Of a stretch of 41,247 nt of DNA, positions 33,667-41,247 are shown one piece after another. This DNA comes from JBPOJN01 sp052033505. Its GTDB lineage: Bacteria; UBA10199; JACPAL01; GCA-016699445. Within the stretch, counting starts at the first letter, position 1; every line of letters begins with the position of its first letter. Location of the stretch: NCBI GenBank assembly GCA_052033505.1, contig JBPOJN010000064.1:1-41247 (forward strand), in the 5' to 3' direction. The notes beneath the pieces were generated by a model. That model saw nothing but the letters and a program-made list of their open reading frames with translations, was not told the origin of the DNA and ran no database searches. A program made the position numbers and the translations under genes.

Positions 33667-33668
33667 AT
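33640..33668 (+). promoter_or_regulatory. Promoter of the winged-helix/nucleotidyltransferase cassette
   Basis: Perfect -35 TTGACA at 33640-33645, a 17-bp spacer, and GACAAT at 33663-33668. The predicted transcription start falls at or within a base or two of ATG 33676, and no Shine-Dalgarno sequence precedes that ATG, so the mRNA is probably leaderless. Confidence 0.6.
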
Positions 33669-33675
33669 AACAAAC

Positions 33676-34113
33676 ATGGACCTCAGCTTTCTCATCCCCT
33701 CCAAAGTTCGCCGATCGGTGATCGATTATTTTGTGCAGAATCCAGATATGCAAGCCGGCATTCGTGAAATCGCGCGCAGTCTTTCCATGGCGCCTCAACA
33801 AATAGCACGCGAACTATCCAACCTAGAAAGCTTGGGATTGCTCTTTTCTTCCCGAAGAGGCAATCAACGGTCTTATCGTCTCAACTCCCGTTTTTGTCTT
33901 TACCCCGCGATTCGCGACCTTTTTCTCATTTATCGCCAAGAAGAGAGCCGCACATACAAGGTAGACCGTGTCTATGATATGGAAAAATATGTTAAAAAAA
34001 TCAGGAGCATTCCGACCCCTCCAGAGCTGATTTCCGGCTTAACCTCAAATAAAAGAAAAAAGCCGCGGTCTTATGATGAAGAAAAAACCTTAAAAAGCTT
34101 CGGTCAGTTATGA
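33676..34113 (+). CDS. Winged-helix transcriptional regulator, probable antitoxin
   Basis: DNA-binding protein of 145 aa. The N-terminal 80 residues form a winged helix: VRRSVIDYFVQNPDMQAG, then IREIARSLSMAPQQIARELS as helix-turn-helix and LESLGLLFSSRRGNQRSYRL as the wing, as in MarR/ArsR-type regulators that accompany nucleotidyltransferases. The C-terminal 65 residues are Lys/Arg-rich and probably contact the partner. It overlaps the nucleotidyltransferase gene by 4 nt (ATGA). Upstream are two operator-like repeats and a leaderless promoter. The DNA is visibly more AT-rich than the trp genes on either side, which points to horizontal acquisition. By analogy with type IV AbiE systems it would be the antitoxin and autorepressor; this is inference. 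Confidence 0.78.
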   Translation: MDLSFLIPSKVRRSVIDYFVQNPDMQAGIREIARSLSMAPQQIARELSNLESLGLLFSSRRGNQRSYRLNSRFCLYPAIRDLFLIYRQEESRTYKVDRVYDMEKYVKKIRSIPTPPELISGLTSNKRKKPRSYDEEKTLKSFGQL

Positions 34114-34679
34114 AAAAAGAATACGCTGAAAAACTGAAAAAAATATCCCATCTTCCGGAAAACGACCACCAAATTGCCGTAGCGGCATTTCTATCTAAGT
34201 TGTTTCGAGAAAACGACATGGATTTTATCCTGGTCGGTGGTGCGACAGTACAATTTTATACTCAAGGCCGATATCAAACGAAGGACATCGACGTCATTCT
34301 TCGAGGAGACACAAAAGAGAAAATCGAAAAAATCATGGCGGAAACTGGCTTTTTGAGGACGAGCAATTATCGTCATTTTGAAAACTCTCTTTTCGCCTTT
34401 TCTGTGGAGTTTCCTCCGTCTCCGATTCAAGTCGGAGGCCGTACGATTTCAGAGGTCAGCGTCATAAAGACTTCAGAAGGACCTCTTGAGATCATTCGTA
34501 TCGAAGATATCGTTATGGATCGTATTATTGCGGGCGTTGAGTGGAAAGATAAGTTTTCGATCGAACAAGCAAAGCTTCTTTGGAGTAAAAATAAAGAGGA
34601 TATCGATCTAGATTACCTGACCGATTTCGCGAAAAAGGAAGGTTATCTCAAAACTCTGCAAGAAATACTTAAGTCTTAG
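34110..34679 (+). CDS. Nucleotidyltransferase (AbiEii/DUF6036-like), probable toxin
   Basis: Protein of 189 aa of the DNA polymerase beta-like nucleotidyltransferase superfamily. The core motif hGG-x(10-13)-DxD is seen as LVGGATVQFYTQGRYQTKDIDV, shortened: the GG pair near residue 42 and the DID acidic pair near residue 58. IRIEDIVMDRIIAGVEWKDK and a helical C-terminus follow, as in AbiEii/DUF6036 proteins. These are small for AbiEii (about 300 aa), so DUF6036-like is closer. Members of the group modify tRNA or other acceptors and act as type IV toxins (family knowledge). The stop is 3 bp from the convergent trpD stop. It is AT-rich like its partner. Confidence 0.75.
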   Translation: MKKEYAEKLKKISHLPENDHQIAVAAFLSKLFRENDMDFILVGGATVQFYTQGRYQTKDIDVILRGDTKEKIEKIMAETGFLRTSNYRHFENSLFAFSVEFPPSPIQVGGRTISEVSVIKTSEGPLEIIRIEDIVMDRIIAGVEWKDKFSIEQAKLLWSKNKEDIDLDYLTDFAKKEGYLKTLQEILKS

Positions 34680-34682
34680 ACA

Positions 34683-35693
34683 TCATTCGTTCGAGATTCG
34701 CACGGCGTCTTTTAATACTTCATAAGCCCGGCCTTGATCCAGCGAATGATCAGCCACCGCCAACCCTTCTTCCAGGCTCGCGGCTCGACCGGAAACCATC
34801 AGGGCCGCGGCGGCGTTGAGAACGACCGCACGGCGTAAGGGCGACTCGTAACCTTCGAGAAGGCCGCGCAGCATGACGGCGTTGTAAGCGGCATCGCGGC
34901 CTTTCAGATCCTCTGGACGACAGAGTTCTAGCCCCAAAGACTCGGGATCGATCTCCCCTTCCGAGATTTTTCCCTGGGTCAGCGCCACGTAATGCGTCTT
35001 TCCGGTCAACGTGATCTCGTCCAAGCCGTCGGAGCCGTGCACAAGCAGAACTTTTTCGGAGCCTAGATCGCGTAGGACCTGCGCCATCAAAGTCATTTTC
35101 TTCGGATCGTATACGCCGATGACCTGAGATTTTGGGTTCGCCGGATTGCAAAGAGGGCCTAGGAGATTAAAAATCGTGCGCGTCCCGACGGCCTTACGCG
35201 CCAAGGAGACGTGTTTCATCGCGGGATGGAATCGAGGCGCGAAGAAAAAAGCGAATCCCGCCTCCACCAGGCAACGCCGGGCTTGGATGGGCTCCAGTTC
35301 GATACGGACGCCTAAATTTTCCAACACGTCCGCGCTGCCGGACTGGGAGCTAATCGCGCGGTTGCCGTGCTTGGCCACGCGCACTCCGGTTCCGGCTACG
35401 ACGAAGGCGGCCGCGGTGGAGAGATTGAACGTGCCCTGCGAATCCCCGCCGGTACCACAGGTATCGACCAAATTTTCTGAATTCACCGCGACGGTCACCA
35501 TGCACTCGCGCAGGACACGTACGGCGCCTTTGATCTCAGACATGATCTCGCCTTTATCGCGAAGTAGGACCAAGAAACGGACGATCTCTTCTTCGGGAAC
35601 TTTTCCCGACATGATTTCGCGCATGACCGAAATCATTTCTTCTTCTTTCAAAGAAAGGCCGTGGGAAAGTTTCTGAAGGGATTCGTCCATCAT
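34683..35693 (-). CDS. trpD: Anthranilate phosphoribosyltransferase
   Basis: Transfers phosphoribose from PRPP to anthranilate. It has 336 aa. The PRPP-binding glycine-rich motif is VDTCGTGGDSQGTFNLST, followed by VAKHGNRAISSQSGSADVLE, FFFAPRFHPAMKHV, RTIFNLLGPLCNPA and VHGSDGLDEIT. It is stand-alone, not fused to trpG. The first of two adjacent ATGs overlaps the trpG stop (ATGA). Downstream, where trpC would be expected, lies the convergent nucleotidyltransferase gene, so this half of the operon ends here. Confidence 0.97.
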   Translation of the reverse strand: MMDESLQKLSHGLSLKEEEMISVMREIMSGKVPEEEIVRFLVLLRDKGEIMSEIKGAVRVLRECMVTVAVNSENLVDTCGTGGDSQGTFNLSTAAAFVVAGTGVRVAKHGNRAISSQSGSADVLENLGVRIELEPIQARRCLVEAGFAFFFAPRFHPAMKHVSLARKAVGTRTIFNLLGPLCNPANPKSQVIGVYDPKKMTLMAQVLRDLGSEKVLLVHGSDGLDEITLTGKTHYVALTQGKISEGEIDPESLGLELCRPEDLKGRDAAYNAVMLRGLLEGYESPLRRAVVLNAAAALMVSGRAASLEEGLAVADHSLDQGRAYEVLKDAVRISNE

Positions 35694-36253
35694 AGTAGGA
35701 GGAAATTTTTCAGGATCTTCTTGCCTTCTTTGGTCAAGATCGATTCGGGATGGAATTGAATCCCTTCGAGGAGGAGGGTTTTGTGGCGAACGCCCATGAT
35801 CGTACCGTCATCGGTCGATGCCGTAATCTCCAAGACTTCGGGGCACGTCGCGCGGTCGATCACGAGGGAATGATACCGCGTGGCTTCGAAGGGATTTTCT
35901 ATGTCTTTAAAAACCCCCTTGCCGTCGTGCCGTATCATCGAGGTCTTGCCGTGCATGACCTTGGAGGCGCGCACGATGTTGCCGCCGAAGGCCTGGCCGA
36001 TCGACTGGTGGCCCAAGCAAACGCCCAAGATTGGAAGTTTTCCGGCGAATTCCAAGATGGTAGCGACGGAAACTCCCGCTTCTTTCGGCGTACACGGGCC
36101 TGGGGAAATCACGATTTTTTCGGGATTCAATTTTTTGATCTCCCCCAGAGTGATCTCATCGTTCCGAAACACGCGCACGTCCTCGCCCAATTCCTGGAAA
36201 TACTGCACTAGGTTGTAGGTGAAAGAATCGTAATTATCGATCATGAGAAGCAT
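35690..36253 (-). CDS. trpG: Anthranilate synthase glutamine amidotransferase component
   Basis: Supplies ammonia from glutamine to TrpE. From ATG 36253 it is 187 aa and begins MLLMIDNYDSFTYNLVQY, the family start. The oxyanion motif is VISPGPCTPKEAG, the nucleophile LGVCLGHQSIGQAFGG and the His-Glu pair IQFHPESILT. A longer frame to 36361 is an artefact overlapping trpE. It begins one base after the trpE TAA (TAATATG) and overlaps trpD. It could also serve folate synthesis (PabA), but the setting in the trp operon makes TrpG the safer call. Confidence 0.96.
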   Translation of the reverse strand: MLLMIDNYDSFTYNLVQYFQELGEDVRVFRNDEITLGEIKKLNPEKIVISPGPCTPKEAGVSVATILEFAGKLPILGVCLGHQSIGQAFGGNIVRASKVMHGKTSMIRHDGKGVFKDIENPFEATRYHSLVIDRATCPEVLEITASTDDGTIMGVRHKTLLLEGIQFHPESILTKEGKKILKNFLLL

Positions 36254-36254
36254 A

Positions 36255-37685
36255 TTAAGAACCGCCCGAAGTCTTTTCCACCGCCTGCATGATGGCTTTC
36301 GATTTATTGATGATCTCTTTGTATTCCAATTCCGGCGTCGAATCCGCCACGATACCGCCACCGGCCTGGACCGTCACGACGCCGTCTTTGATGAGGGCCG
36401 AGCGGATCGTGATCGCCATTTCCATGTTTCCCGAAAATCCGATGTACCCCACCGAACCGCCGTAAAAAGACCGGCGCACGGGCTCGAGCTCTTCGATGAT
36501 CTGCATGGCGCGGATTTTCGGCGATCCGGAAAGCGTCCCCGCGGGAAACGTCGCCTTCAGAACGTCAAAAGCGTTTCGATCCTTGGTGAGCTGAGCGCGT
36601 ACGTTCGACACGATATGCATGACGTGAGAATATTTTTCGACCTTCATGAGCTCGTCGACTTTCACAGTGCCGGCTTCTGCCACGCGGCCTAAATCGTTTC
36701 GGCCCAAGTCCACGAGCATGATGTGTTCGGCGCGTTCTTTTTCGTCGGCTAGCAACTCCTTCGAAAGCGCTTCGTCCTCGGCGTCATCACGTCCCCGGCG
36801 GCGTGTCCCGGCGATTGGGCGCAAGGTCATTTCCCCGTCTTCCAACCGCACCATGGTTTCCGGGGAAGCCCCCACTAAGGCCATGTCGTCGAACTTCAAG
36901 TGAAACATATAAGGCGAAGGATTGATGCGCCTCAAGACGCGGTACAATTCCAAGTCGTCCAGCTTCTGTTTCGCCTGGAAACGAATCGCATACACCGCTT
37001 GGGTAATGTCTCCGGCTGCGATATACTCGCGAATTTTAACCACGCCGGCCTCATGCTGCTTCCGCGTAAGGCTTTGGGTCCAAGAAGGCGCTTTTACGGA
37101 ACGCTTCTTAAACGCTTTCTCTTTTTCAGGTTTCCGCGACCGGATTGTGGAAATCGCTTTACGGATCAACTTCAAACCCGCGGCGTATTGGGATTTCACG
37201 TCCGACGTCTTATCGATGCGCGCGTCGTAGATGATCTTCAAGGACTGCTCGAACGTATCGGCGACGAGCAGGATTTGGGGCACGATGAAATACAGATCGG
37301 GAAGATCCAAGCCCTTGCGCTCGAGATCGGGAATTTTCTCGAAAGACCGTACCGAATCATAACCAACCAAGCCCACGGCCCCGCCCGGAAAACGCGGCAG
37401 GCCGGGCACGTCGACGAAGCGGTAGCGGTTCAAAATCGCTTTCAAATCATCCAAACGGCCGGCGGCCGCCTTGAAGATCGAAGACGGATAGAGACCGATG
37501 AAGCTGTAGCGCCCCCATTTTTCCCCCCGCTCGACACTCTCTAGGAGGAAACGGTATTTCTCTTTTTCGAACGCCTTATAGACCGCGAGCGGCGTGTCCA
37601 GATCCATCGGTATTTCCGCGACTAACGGAACCCGACAGCTGGGTTTGGCTTTTTTCCGGAACTCTTCAAAAGGCACAATGTACAT
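36255..37685 (-). CDS. trpE: Anthranilate synthase component I
   Basis: Converts chorismate to anthranilate, the committed step of tryptophan synthesis. It has 476 aa. The N-terminal regulatory part includes FLLESVERGEKWGRYSFIG with the LLES motif of tryptophan feedback sites. The C-terminal chorismate-binding domain shows REYIAAGDITQAV, LRPIAGTRRRGRD, DEKERAEHIMLVDLGRNDLG (shortened), FPAGTLSGSPKIRAM and AGGGIVADSTPELEY. It is the first gene of trpEGD. The 83-bp divergent region to the MMPL gene holds its promoter; a TTGACA reads toward trpE at 37733-37738 but has no good -10 at the right distance. No leader peptide is visible in this short gap. Confidence 0.96.
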   Translation of the reverse strand: MYIVPFEEFRKKAKPSCRVPLVAEIPMDLDTPLAVYKAFEKEKYRFLLESVERGEKWGRYSFIGLYPSSIFKAAAGRLDDLKAILNRYRFVDVPGLPRFPGGAVGLVGYDSVRSFEKIPDLERKGLDLPDLYFIVPQILLVADTFEQSLKIIYDARIDKTSDVKSQYAAGLKLIRKAISTIRSRKPEKEKAFKKRSVKAPSWTQSLTRKQHEAGVVKIREYIAAGDITQAVYAIRFQAKQKLDDLELYRVLRRINPSPYMFHLKFDDMALVGASPETMVRLEDGEMTLRPIAGTRRRGRDDAEDEALSKELLADEKERAEHIMLVDLGRNDLGRVAEAGTVKVDELMKVEKYSHVMHIVSNVRAQLTKDRNAFDVLKATFPAGTLSGSPKIRAMQIIEELEPVRRSFYGGSVGYIGFSGNMEMAITIRSALIKDGVVTVQAGGGIVADSTPELEYKEIINKSKAIMQAVEKTSGGS

Positions 37686-37730
37686 ATGGATTTTTTGAGG
37701 TATTTGCGCGGCGCGATAAAATCAACTTTA

Positions 37731-37758
37731 TTGTCAACCGCTTCTAAAAGTGTAATTT
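37731..37758 (+). promoter_or_regulatory. Candidate promoter of the MMPL gene
   Basis: TTGTCA at 37731-37736, 16-bp spacer, TAATTT at 37753-37758. The ATG at 37769 follows by 10 bp with no Shine-Dalgarno sequence, so a nearly leaderless transcript is likely. The -10 match is weak. Confidence 0.3.
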
Positions 37759-37768
37759 TCTCTTTTCT

Positions 37769-40165
37769 ATGTCGACCACGAAAAAAATATCCGAAGCCCT
37801 GACTCAATTGACGCTGAAATTCTGGCCCTTGCTCCTGATCGGCTGCTTAGCCCTTTCGGCCGCGGCCATTCCCCGGACCATCAAACTCTTCAAAAACATC
37901 AGCACGGACCCGGCGGACCTCCTGCCGCAACAGCATCCGAACGTCCAAGCCGTACTGAAGGTCCGCGAGAAACTCGAAAAAGGCGTCCGCACCTCCATCG
38001 TCTTCGAGAGCAACGATCCGGCAGCGACCGTTAAATTCCTCCTGGATACAACCGAAAAATTGCAAAAAGATCCCTTGGTCGGCCGCGTGACCGCGAAGAA
38101 AATCGGGTTCGACTTCTTCAACAAATACAAAATGCTCTTCTTGGAGCTCGAAGACCTCCAGAAAATCCGCGACCAGATCGACCGACGTATCCAAAAAGAA
38201 AAACTGGGCGGGCTTTATCTCGATCTCGAGGACGACGGAAAAGGCGGTTCCCTGAAGGAATGGGAAGATAAATACAAAAACAAGTACGCCGAGGAAATCC
38301 AAAGCGAATACAACGTCAGCCCCGACGGCCGCATCTACGCGATCGCCGTGGAATCCGGTCCCGGAAGCACGGGCCTCTCGGCCGCGAGCAAGTTCCAAGA
38401 CCACATGGAAGATTTCGTGGCTTCCTTGAAGCCCACCGAGTTCCATCCTTCGATGAAGGTTTATTTTTCCGGTGCGACCAAAGTGCTGGAATACCGCGCC
38501 TTGCTCAAAGATTTGAAACGCGTCGGCATCATTTCGGGAATCCTGCTTTTCATCCCGCTTTTGATCCGCTTCCGGAATCCGCTCCACGTCGCCGCCGTTT
38601 TTCTTCCGCTCGGCGTCGCCATGCCTATTTCTTTCGCGGCTTCGTCTTTTTTCGTCGATAAGTTGAATGTCTCCACGTCTTTCCTCTTCGCGATCTTAGG
38701 GGGCTTAGGCGTCGAAAACGGCATCCACATCTTCAGCCGTTACTATGAAGACCGTGTCGCGGGTCACAGCCGGCGAGACGCCATACTTCAAATTTACGAA
38801 CATACGGGCCGCTCGATCCTCACCTCGGTCGCGGCGGTCGCCGTGACGTTCCTGCTTCTACTCATCAATCAGTTTAGGGGTTTTTCCGAATTCGGCCTCA
38901 TTTCCGGATTAGGCCTGTGGATCATTTTCTTCGTCTATTTTCTGTTCATGCCGTCCCTGCTCATTCTCTTCGAGAACATCAAGCTCATCCGTTTCCGCAC
39001 GGCCGCGGGCGAGGAACCCAGCTTCAACGTCAAACCGAAATGGCTTACGGTTTCTCTGGCGATCTTCCTGGCCCTGACGGTTTACTCCGTGGCGGTCACG
39101 CCCTTCATTGGTTTCGAATACGACTCCAAAAAAACGCGCGCGGAAATTCCCGAAGTCATCGAGGCGAAACGCAAACAGCGCCTGACCACGCGGCGCGTGA
39201 ACAACCCCGCCGCCGTCGTGATTTCCTCCGAAAGTGAAGCGCAAGCCTTGAAGGAAGCCGTCAACAAAGCAAAGCAAGACGACGCGGAGACGCCCACGAT
39301 CGACACGTCGCGCTCGTACTATGATCTCGTCCCCAAAAATCAGAGCGCGAAAATGGAGGTGATCCGCGACATCCAAAAACTCCTGGAAGACGACACGCTC
39401 CGGCTGGTCAAAGGCGAAAAGAAAAAAGATCTGGATGATTTCCGCGACGCTCTCAGGACCACCGAACCGTTCTCGGAAAAAGACGTCCCCCCGGAATTGA
39501 TCGAAGGCTTCAAAGGCAAACCCGAAGTTCCAGGCGAGCTTTTTTATATCAACCCCACGCCCTCTATGGAGCTCGACGACGGCAAGAACGCCATGAACTT
39601 CGCCGACGACATCCAGACGCTGGAAACCTCAGCCGGCACCTATCATCCCTCGAGTGACGGCGTCGTCTACGGCATCGTCCTGAAGACGATGCTGAAAGAC
39701 TCGAAGACGGTCCTCTTGATCTCCCTCTTATCCGTCCTCTTCTTCGTTTATATCGATTTCCGGAATTGGAAAAAAACCGCCATCGTCATGTCGTCGATCA
39801 TCGTAGGCGTTTTCTGGCTTTTGGGCGTGATCTTCGCTTTCAAGATCAAGCTCAATTTCTACAATATGATCATCATCCCGGCCGTCATGGGCATGTCGAT
39901 CGACAACTCGATCCACATCTATCACCGTTACGAAGAGCTCGGAAAAGGCTCCCTCGCGAAGGTCTTGGGCTCGACCGGCATCGCGGCGATGCTAGCCTCA
40001 CTGACGAACGCCTCCGGCTTCTTCGGCCTGCTTTTCTGCGTGCACAAGGGCCTTTACTCGATCGGCCTTCTCGCGGTCATCGGCGTGGCGTCGTGTTTCT
40101 TGTCGACGTTGGTTTTCCTGCCGGCGCTCCTTCAATTTTTGGAGAGAAGAAAAATTGAAGCTTAA
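37769..40165 (+). CDS. RND superfamily (MMPL-type) membrane transporter
   Basis: Large inner-membrane protein of 798 aa with the duplicated RND layout. The first membrane helix (about 18-37) is followed by a periplasmic domain (about 40-245). A block of five or six helices follows (about 250-415), including FAILGGLGVENGIHIFSRYYED. A second periplasmic domain (about 440-640), very Lys/Asp-rich, precedes the second helix block (about 645-795), which contains VMGMSIDNSIHIYHRYEELG. The repeated GxxxDNxIHI-type motif marks the proton-relay helices of MMPL/HpnN-like exporters of lipids or hopanoids. Substrate unknown. It is divergent from trpE and is followed by a GRAM-like gene. Confidence 0.9.
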   Translation: MSTTKKISEALTQLTLKFWPLLLIGCLALSAAAIPRTIKLFKNISTDPADLLPQQHPNVQAVLKVREKLEKGVRTSIVFESNDPAATVKFLLDTTEKLQKDPLVGRVTAKKIGFDFFNKYKMLFLELEDLQKIRDQIDRRIQKEKLGGLYLDLEDDGKGGSLKEWEDKYKNKYAEEIQSEYNVSPDGRIYAIAVESGPGSTGLSAASKFQDHMEDFVASLKPTEFHPSMKVYFSGATKVLEYRALLKDLKRVGIISGILLFIPLLIRFRNPLHVAAVFLPLGVAMPISFAASSFFVDKLNVSTSFLFAILGGLGVENGIHIFSRYYEDRVAGHSRRDAILQIYEHTGRSILTSVAAVAVTFLLLLINQFRGFSEFGLISGLGLWIIFFVYFLFMPSLLILFENIKLIRFRTAAGEEPSFNVKPKWLTVSLAIFLALTVYSVAVTPFIGFEYDSKKTRAEIPEVIEAKRKQRLTTRRVNNPAAVVISSESEAQALKEAVNKAKQDDAETPTIDTSRSYYDLVPKNQSAKMEVIRDIQKLLEDDTLRLVKGEKKKDLDDFRDALRTTEPFSEKDVPPELIEGFKGKPEVPGELFYINPTPSMELDDGKNAMNFADDIQTLETSAGTYHPSSDGVVYGIVLKTMLKDSKTVLLISLLSVLFFVYIDFRNWKKTAIVMSSIIVGVFWLLGVIFAFKIKLNFYNMIIIPAVMGMSIDNSIHIYHRYEELGKGSLAKVLGSTGIAAMLASLTNASGFFGLLFCVHKGLYSIGLLAVIGVASCFLSTLVFLPALLQFLERRKIEA

Positions 40166-40241
40166 AAAGGGGATATTATTTTCACTTTTAATAATTTTTT
40201 GTGTATCACACGCCTCAGCAAGCGAAACTAAGGAGAATACT

Positions 40242-40595
40242 ATGGCTAAAATCGAAATGAAACCCGGTGAAAAGACGATCGACACGTGGACCTTGATGTA
40301 CTCCCCTCCGGGCGGCGGCAAGTTCAACGGCAAATTGCAAATCACCAATCAACGACTGCTTTATGACGCCAAGTTCGACGTTTCAGCCAAAGGCTTGGTC
40401 GAAGAAGCGATCTTCATCAAGTGGGGCTCGGAAGGTTTCTTCGAAATCCCCAAGAACCGCATCAAGAGCGTCGAGGCCGAAAAAAGCTTCTTCGCGAAAA
40501 AAGCCGTGGTCACCCTGGACGACGGCACGAAGCATACGTTCAACTACGGCATGTTGAACATCGACCCCGTCATCGCGGCCATCAAAGCCAATTAG
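40242..40595 (+). CDS. GRAM/PH-like domain protein
   Basis: Small protein of 117 aa from ATG 40242, chosen because TAAGGAG lies 6 nt before it. The sequence MKPGEKTIDTWTLMYSP, GKLQITNQRLLYDAKFDVS, IPKNRIKSVEAEKSFFAKKA and VTLDDGTKHTFNYG is the pattern of a GRAM/PH-like beta-sandwich that binds lipid head groups or proteins. An in-frame TTG at 40155 would add 29 residues that look like a signal peptide (KLKKGILFSLLIIFCVSHASA) and overlap the MMPL stop; this alternative would make the protein secreted. It follows the MMPL gene directly and may be its functional partner (inference). Confidence 0.72.
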   Translation: MAKIEMKPGEKTIDTWTLMYSPPGGGKFNGKLQITNQRLLYDAKFDVSAKGLVEEAIFIKWGSEGFFEIPKNRIKSVEAEKSFFAKKAVVTLDDGTKHTFNYGMLNIDPVIAAIKAN

Positions 40596-41164
40596 TTTTT
40601 CGTGCCGGCTAAAAATTATCCGCAACTTGGCAATAAAATATCCGAATAGGGTGCATGGATCGATCCTACGCCATGCGCCCAGCATTTTCAGATCTCTTTT
40701 TAGGGCTCCGCTATGATCGTGTCCGACCTTTAGGGGACGGATTGGTTCTTGCGCGGGAGTTTTCAGGCCGCGTCGCGAAACTTCACGGCACACCACAACC
40801 AAGACGTGTTTTGGCTTGGCGCTCTCCCGAAGGCTGCCTTCCGCCACCCCCTTGCGACGACACTAAACCCTTGGAAACACATGTTTTAGCAGGGAAGCTC
40901 TGTACCTTACTGACAGGTGGAGCGGTACCTTCAGGGCGAATTATTCCGAACCCGCTCCTCTCCGTACTGATCCGCGCCACACAAAGCCCCTTTGGAATAC
41001 AGGGAACAAGAGGATTTCCCACCTCCGGTGAGATTTTACAGGCGGTGAGCACAACATTAGACCAGTTGATCACACCAACACCTCGAACCCTCTCATTCAG
41101 GACCGGAAGATAGTTTTGATAAAATGTATTAGTTCCACACATATCGGACACGAAGGTGAGTTGA
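40596..41164. other. Stretch of about 570 bp with no supported gene
   Basis: Frames open on both strands here (plus 40655-41113, minus 40783-41151) but neither shows a recognisable domain, ribosome binding site or the codon use of the neighbouring genes. Small hairpins are present, e.g. GTACC ... GGTAC at about 40900-40926. It may be noncoding or the degraded flank of an element that continues beyond the window. Confidence 0.4.
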
Positions 41165-41247
41165 TCAAGCAGCGACGCGGTCGGGATAAAGCTTCAAGCG
41201 TTCGATAGCAAAGGCTCCCGGTCTGTTTTTGGCGATACCGGAGTGAC
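41165..41247 (-). CDS. C-terminal fragment of an unidentified protein (runs off the window)
   Basis: A minus-strand frame enters from the right edge and ends at TGA 41165-41167. The last 26 residues read HSGIAKNRPGAFAIERL then KLYPDRVAA. The codon use is like that of the right-hand genome and the tail is plausible as a protein C-terminus. Too short to assign; a transposase end is one possibility but cannot be shown here. Confidence 0.3.
   Translation of the reverse strand, partial: HSGIAKNRPGAFAIERLKLYPDRVAA

Noticed and set aside
40655..41113. Plus-strand frame of 152 codons as a gene
   Set aside because: No ribosome binding site, no recognisable domain, unusual composition (Pro/Arg/Leu-rich) and an equally open frame on the other strand.
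40783..41151. Minus-strand frame of 122 codons as a gene
   Set aside because: No domain or coding bias; the tail is low-complexity Gly/Gln/Ser of the kind seen in translated noncoding DNA.

Overview
The window reads as two unrelated genomes joined inside one gene. Bases 1 to about 6,270 are strongly GC-rich and carry an actinobacterial-style block, all on the plus strand: an M24 peptidase (3' end only), efp, nusB, a DUF2079 membrane protein, carA and the first half of carB. Codon use and gene order suggest Actinomycetota, perhaps Acidimicrobiia (inference). From about 6,280 onward, GC content and codon choice change abruptly, and the genes belong to a Gram-negative, didermic bacterium. MlaE/F/D, a PEGA-repeat Ser/Thr kinase paired with an FHA-type sigma54 activator, SpeA and the trpS-scpA-scpB cluster would fit Bdellovibrionota or a nearby lineage (inference). 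The change falls within a DNA stretch of carB that is highly conserved between phyla. About 100 bp upstream, a conserved FDY tripeptide is scrambled into V-stop-C. An assembly misjoin is the simplest explanation, so nothing across this point should be read as one locus.

Right-hand genome, left to right. First come the 3' half of carB, with a hairpin-forming in-frame insert, and a 51-aa zinc-ribbon-like DUF5679 protein. Next is speA on the minus strand, then an initiator tRNA-Met with a terminator and a structured tRNA-derived repeat behind it. The 2-oxoglutarate dehydrogenase complex follows (sucA, broken by a one-base frameshift in an A run; sucB; lpd). A minus-strand run contains a lipoprotein, mlaE, mlaF, mlaD, an M50 site-2 protease, trpS, scpA and scpB. 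A plus-strand pair is yggS-proC. A plus-strand signalling operon holds a small membrane protein, a Ser/Thr kinase with five PEGA repeats, and an FHA-sigma54 activator. A minus-strand pair is an unrecognised small protein and a DnaJ-family chaperone.

The last large block is a full set of tryptophan genes on the minus strand in the order trpE-G-D-C-F-B-A. It is interrupted between trpD and trpC by an AT-rich, oppositely oriented two-gene cassette: a winged-helix regulator followed by a nucleotidyltransferase with a 4-nt overlap. The cassette has a promoter containing two tandem 19-bp operator-like sites and a probably leaderless start. It resembles a type IV (AbiE-like) toxin-antitoxin or defence module and is the most interesting biology in the window. 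The window ends with an RND/MMPL-family membrane protein, a small GRAM/PH-like protein and about 600 bp in which no gene can be supported.

No CRISPR array, rRNA or complete insertion sequence was seen.
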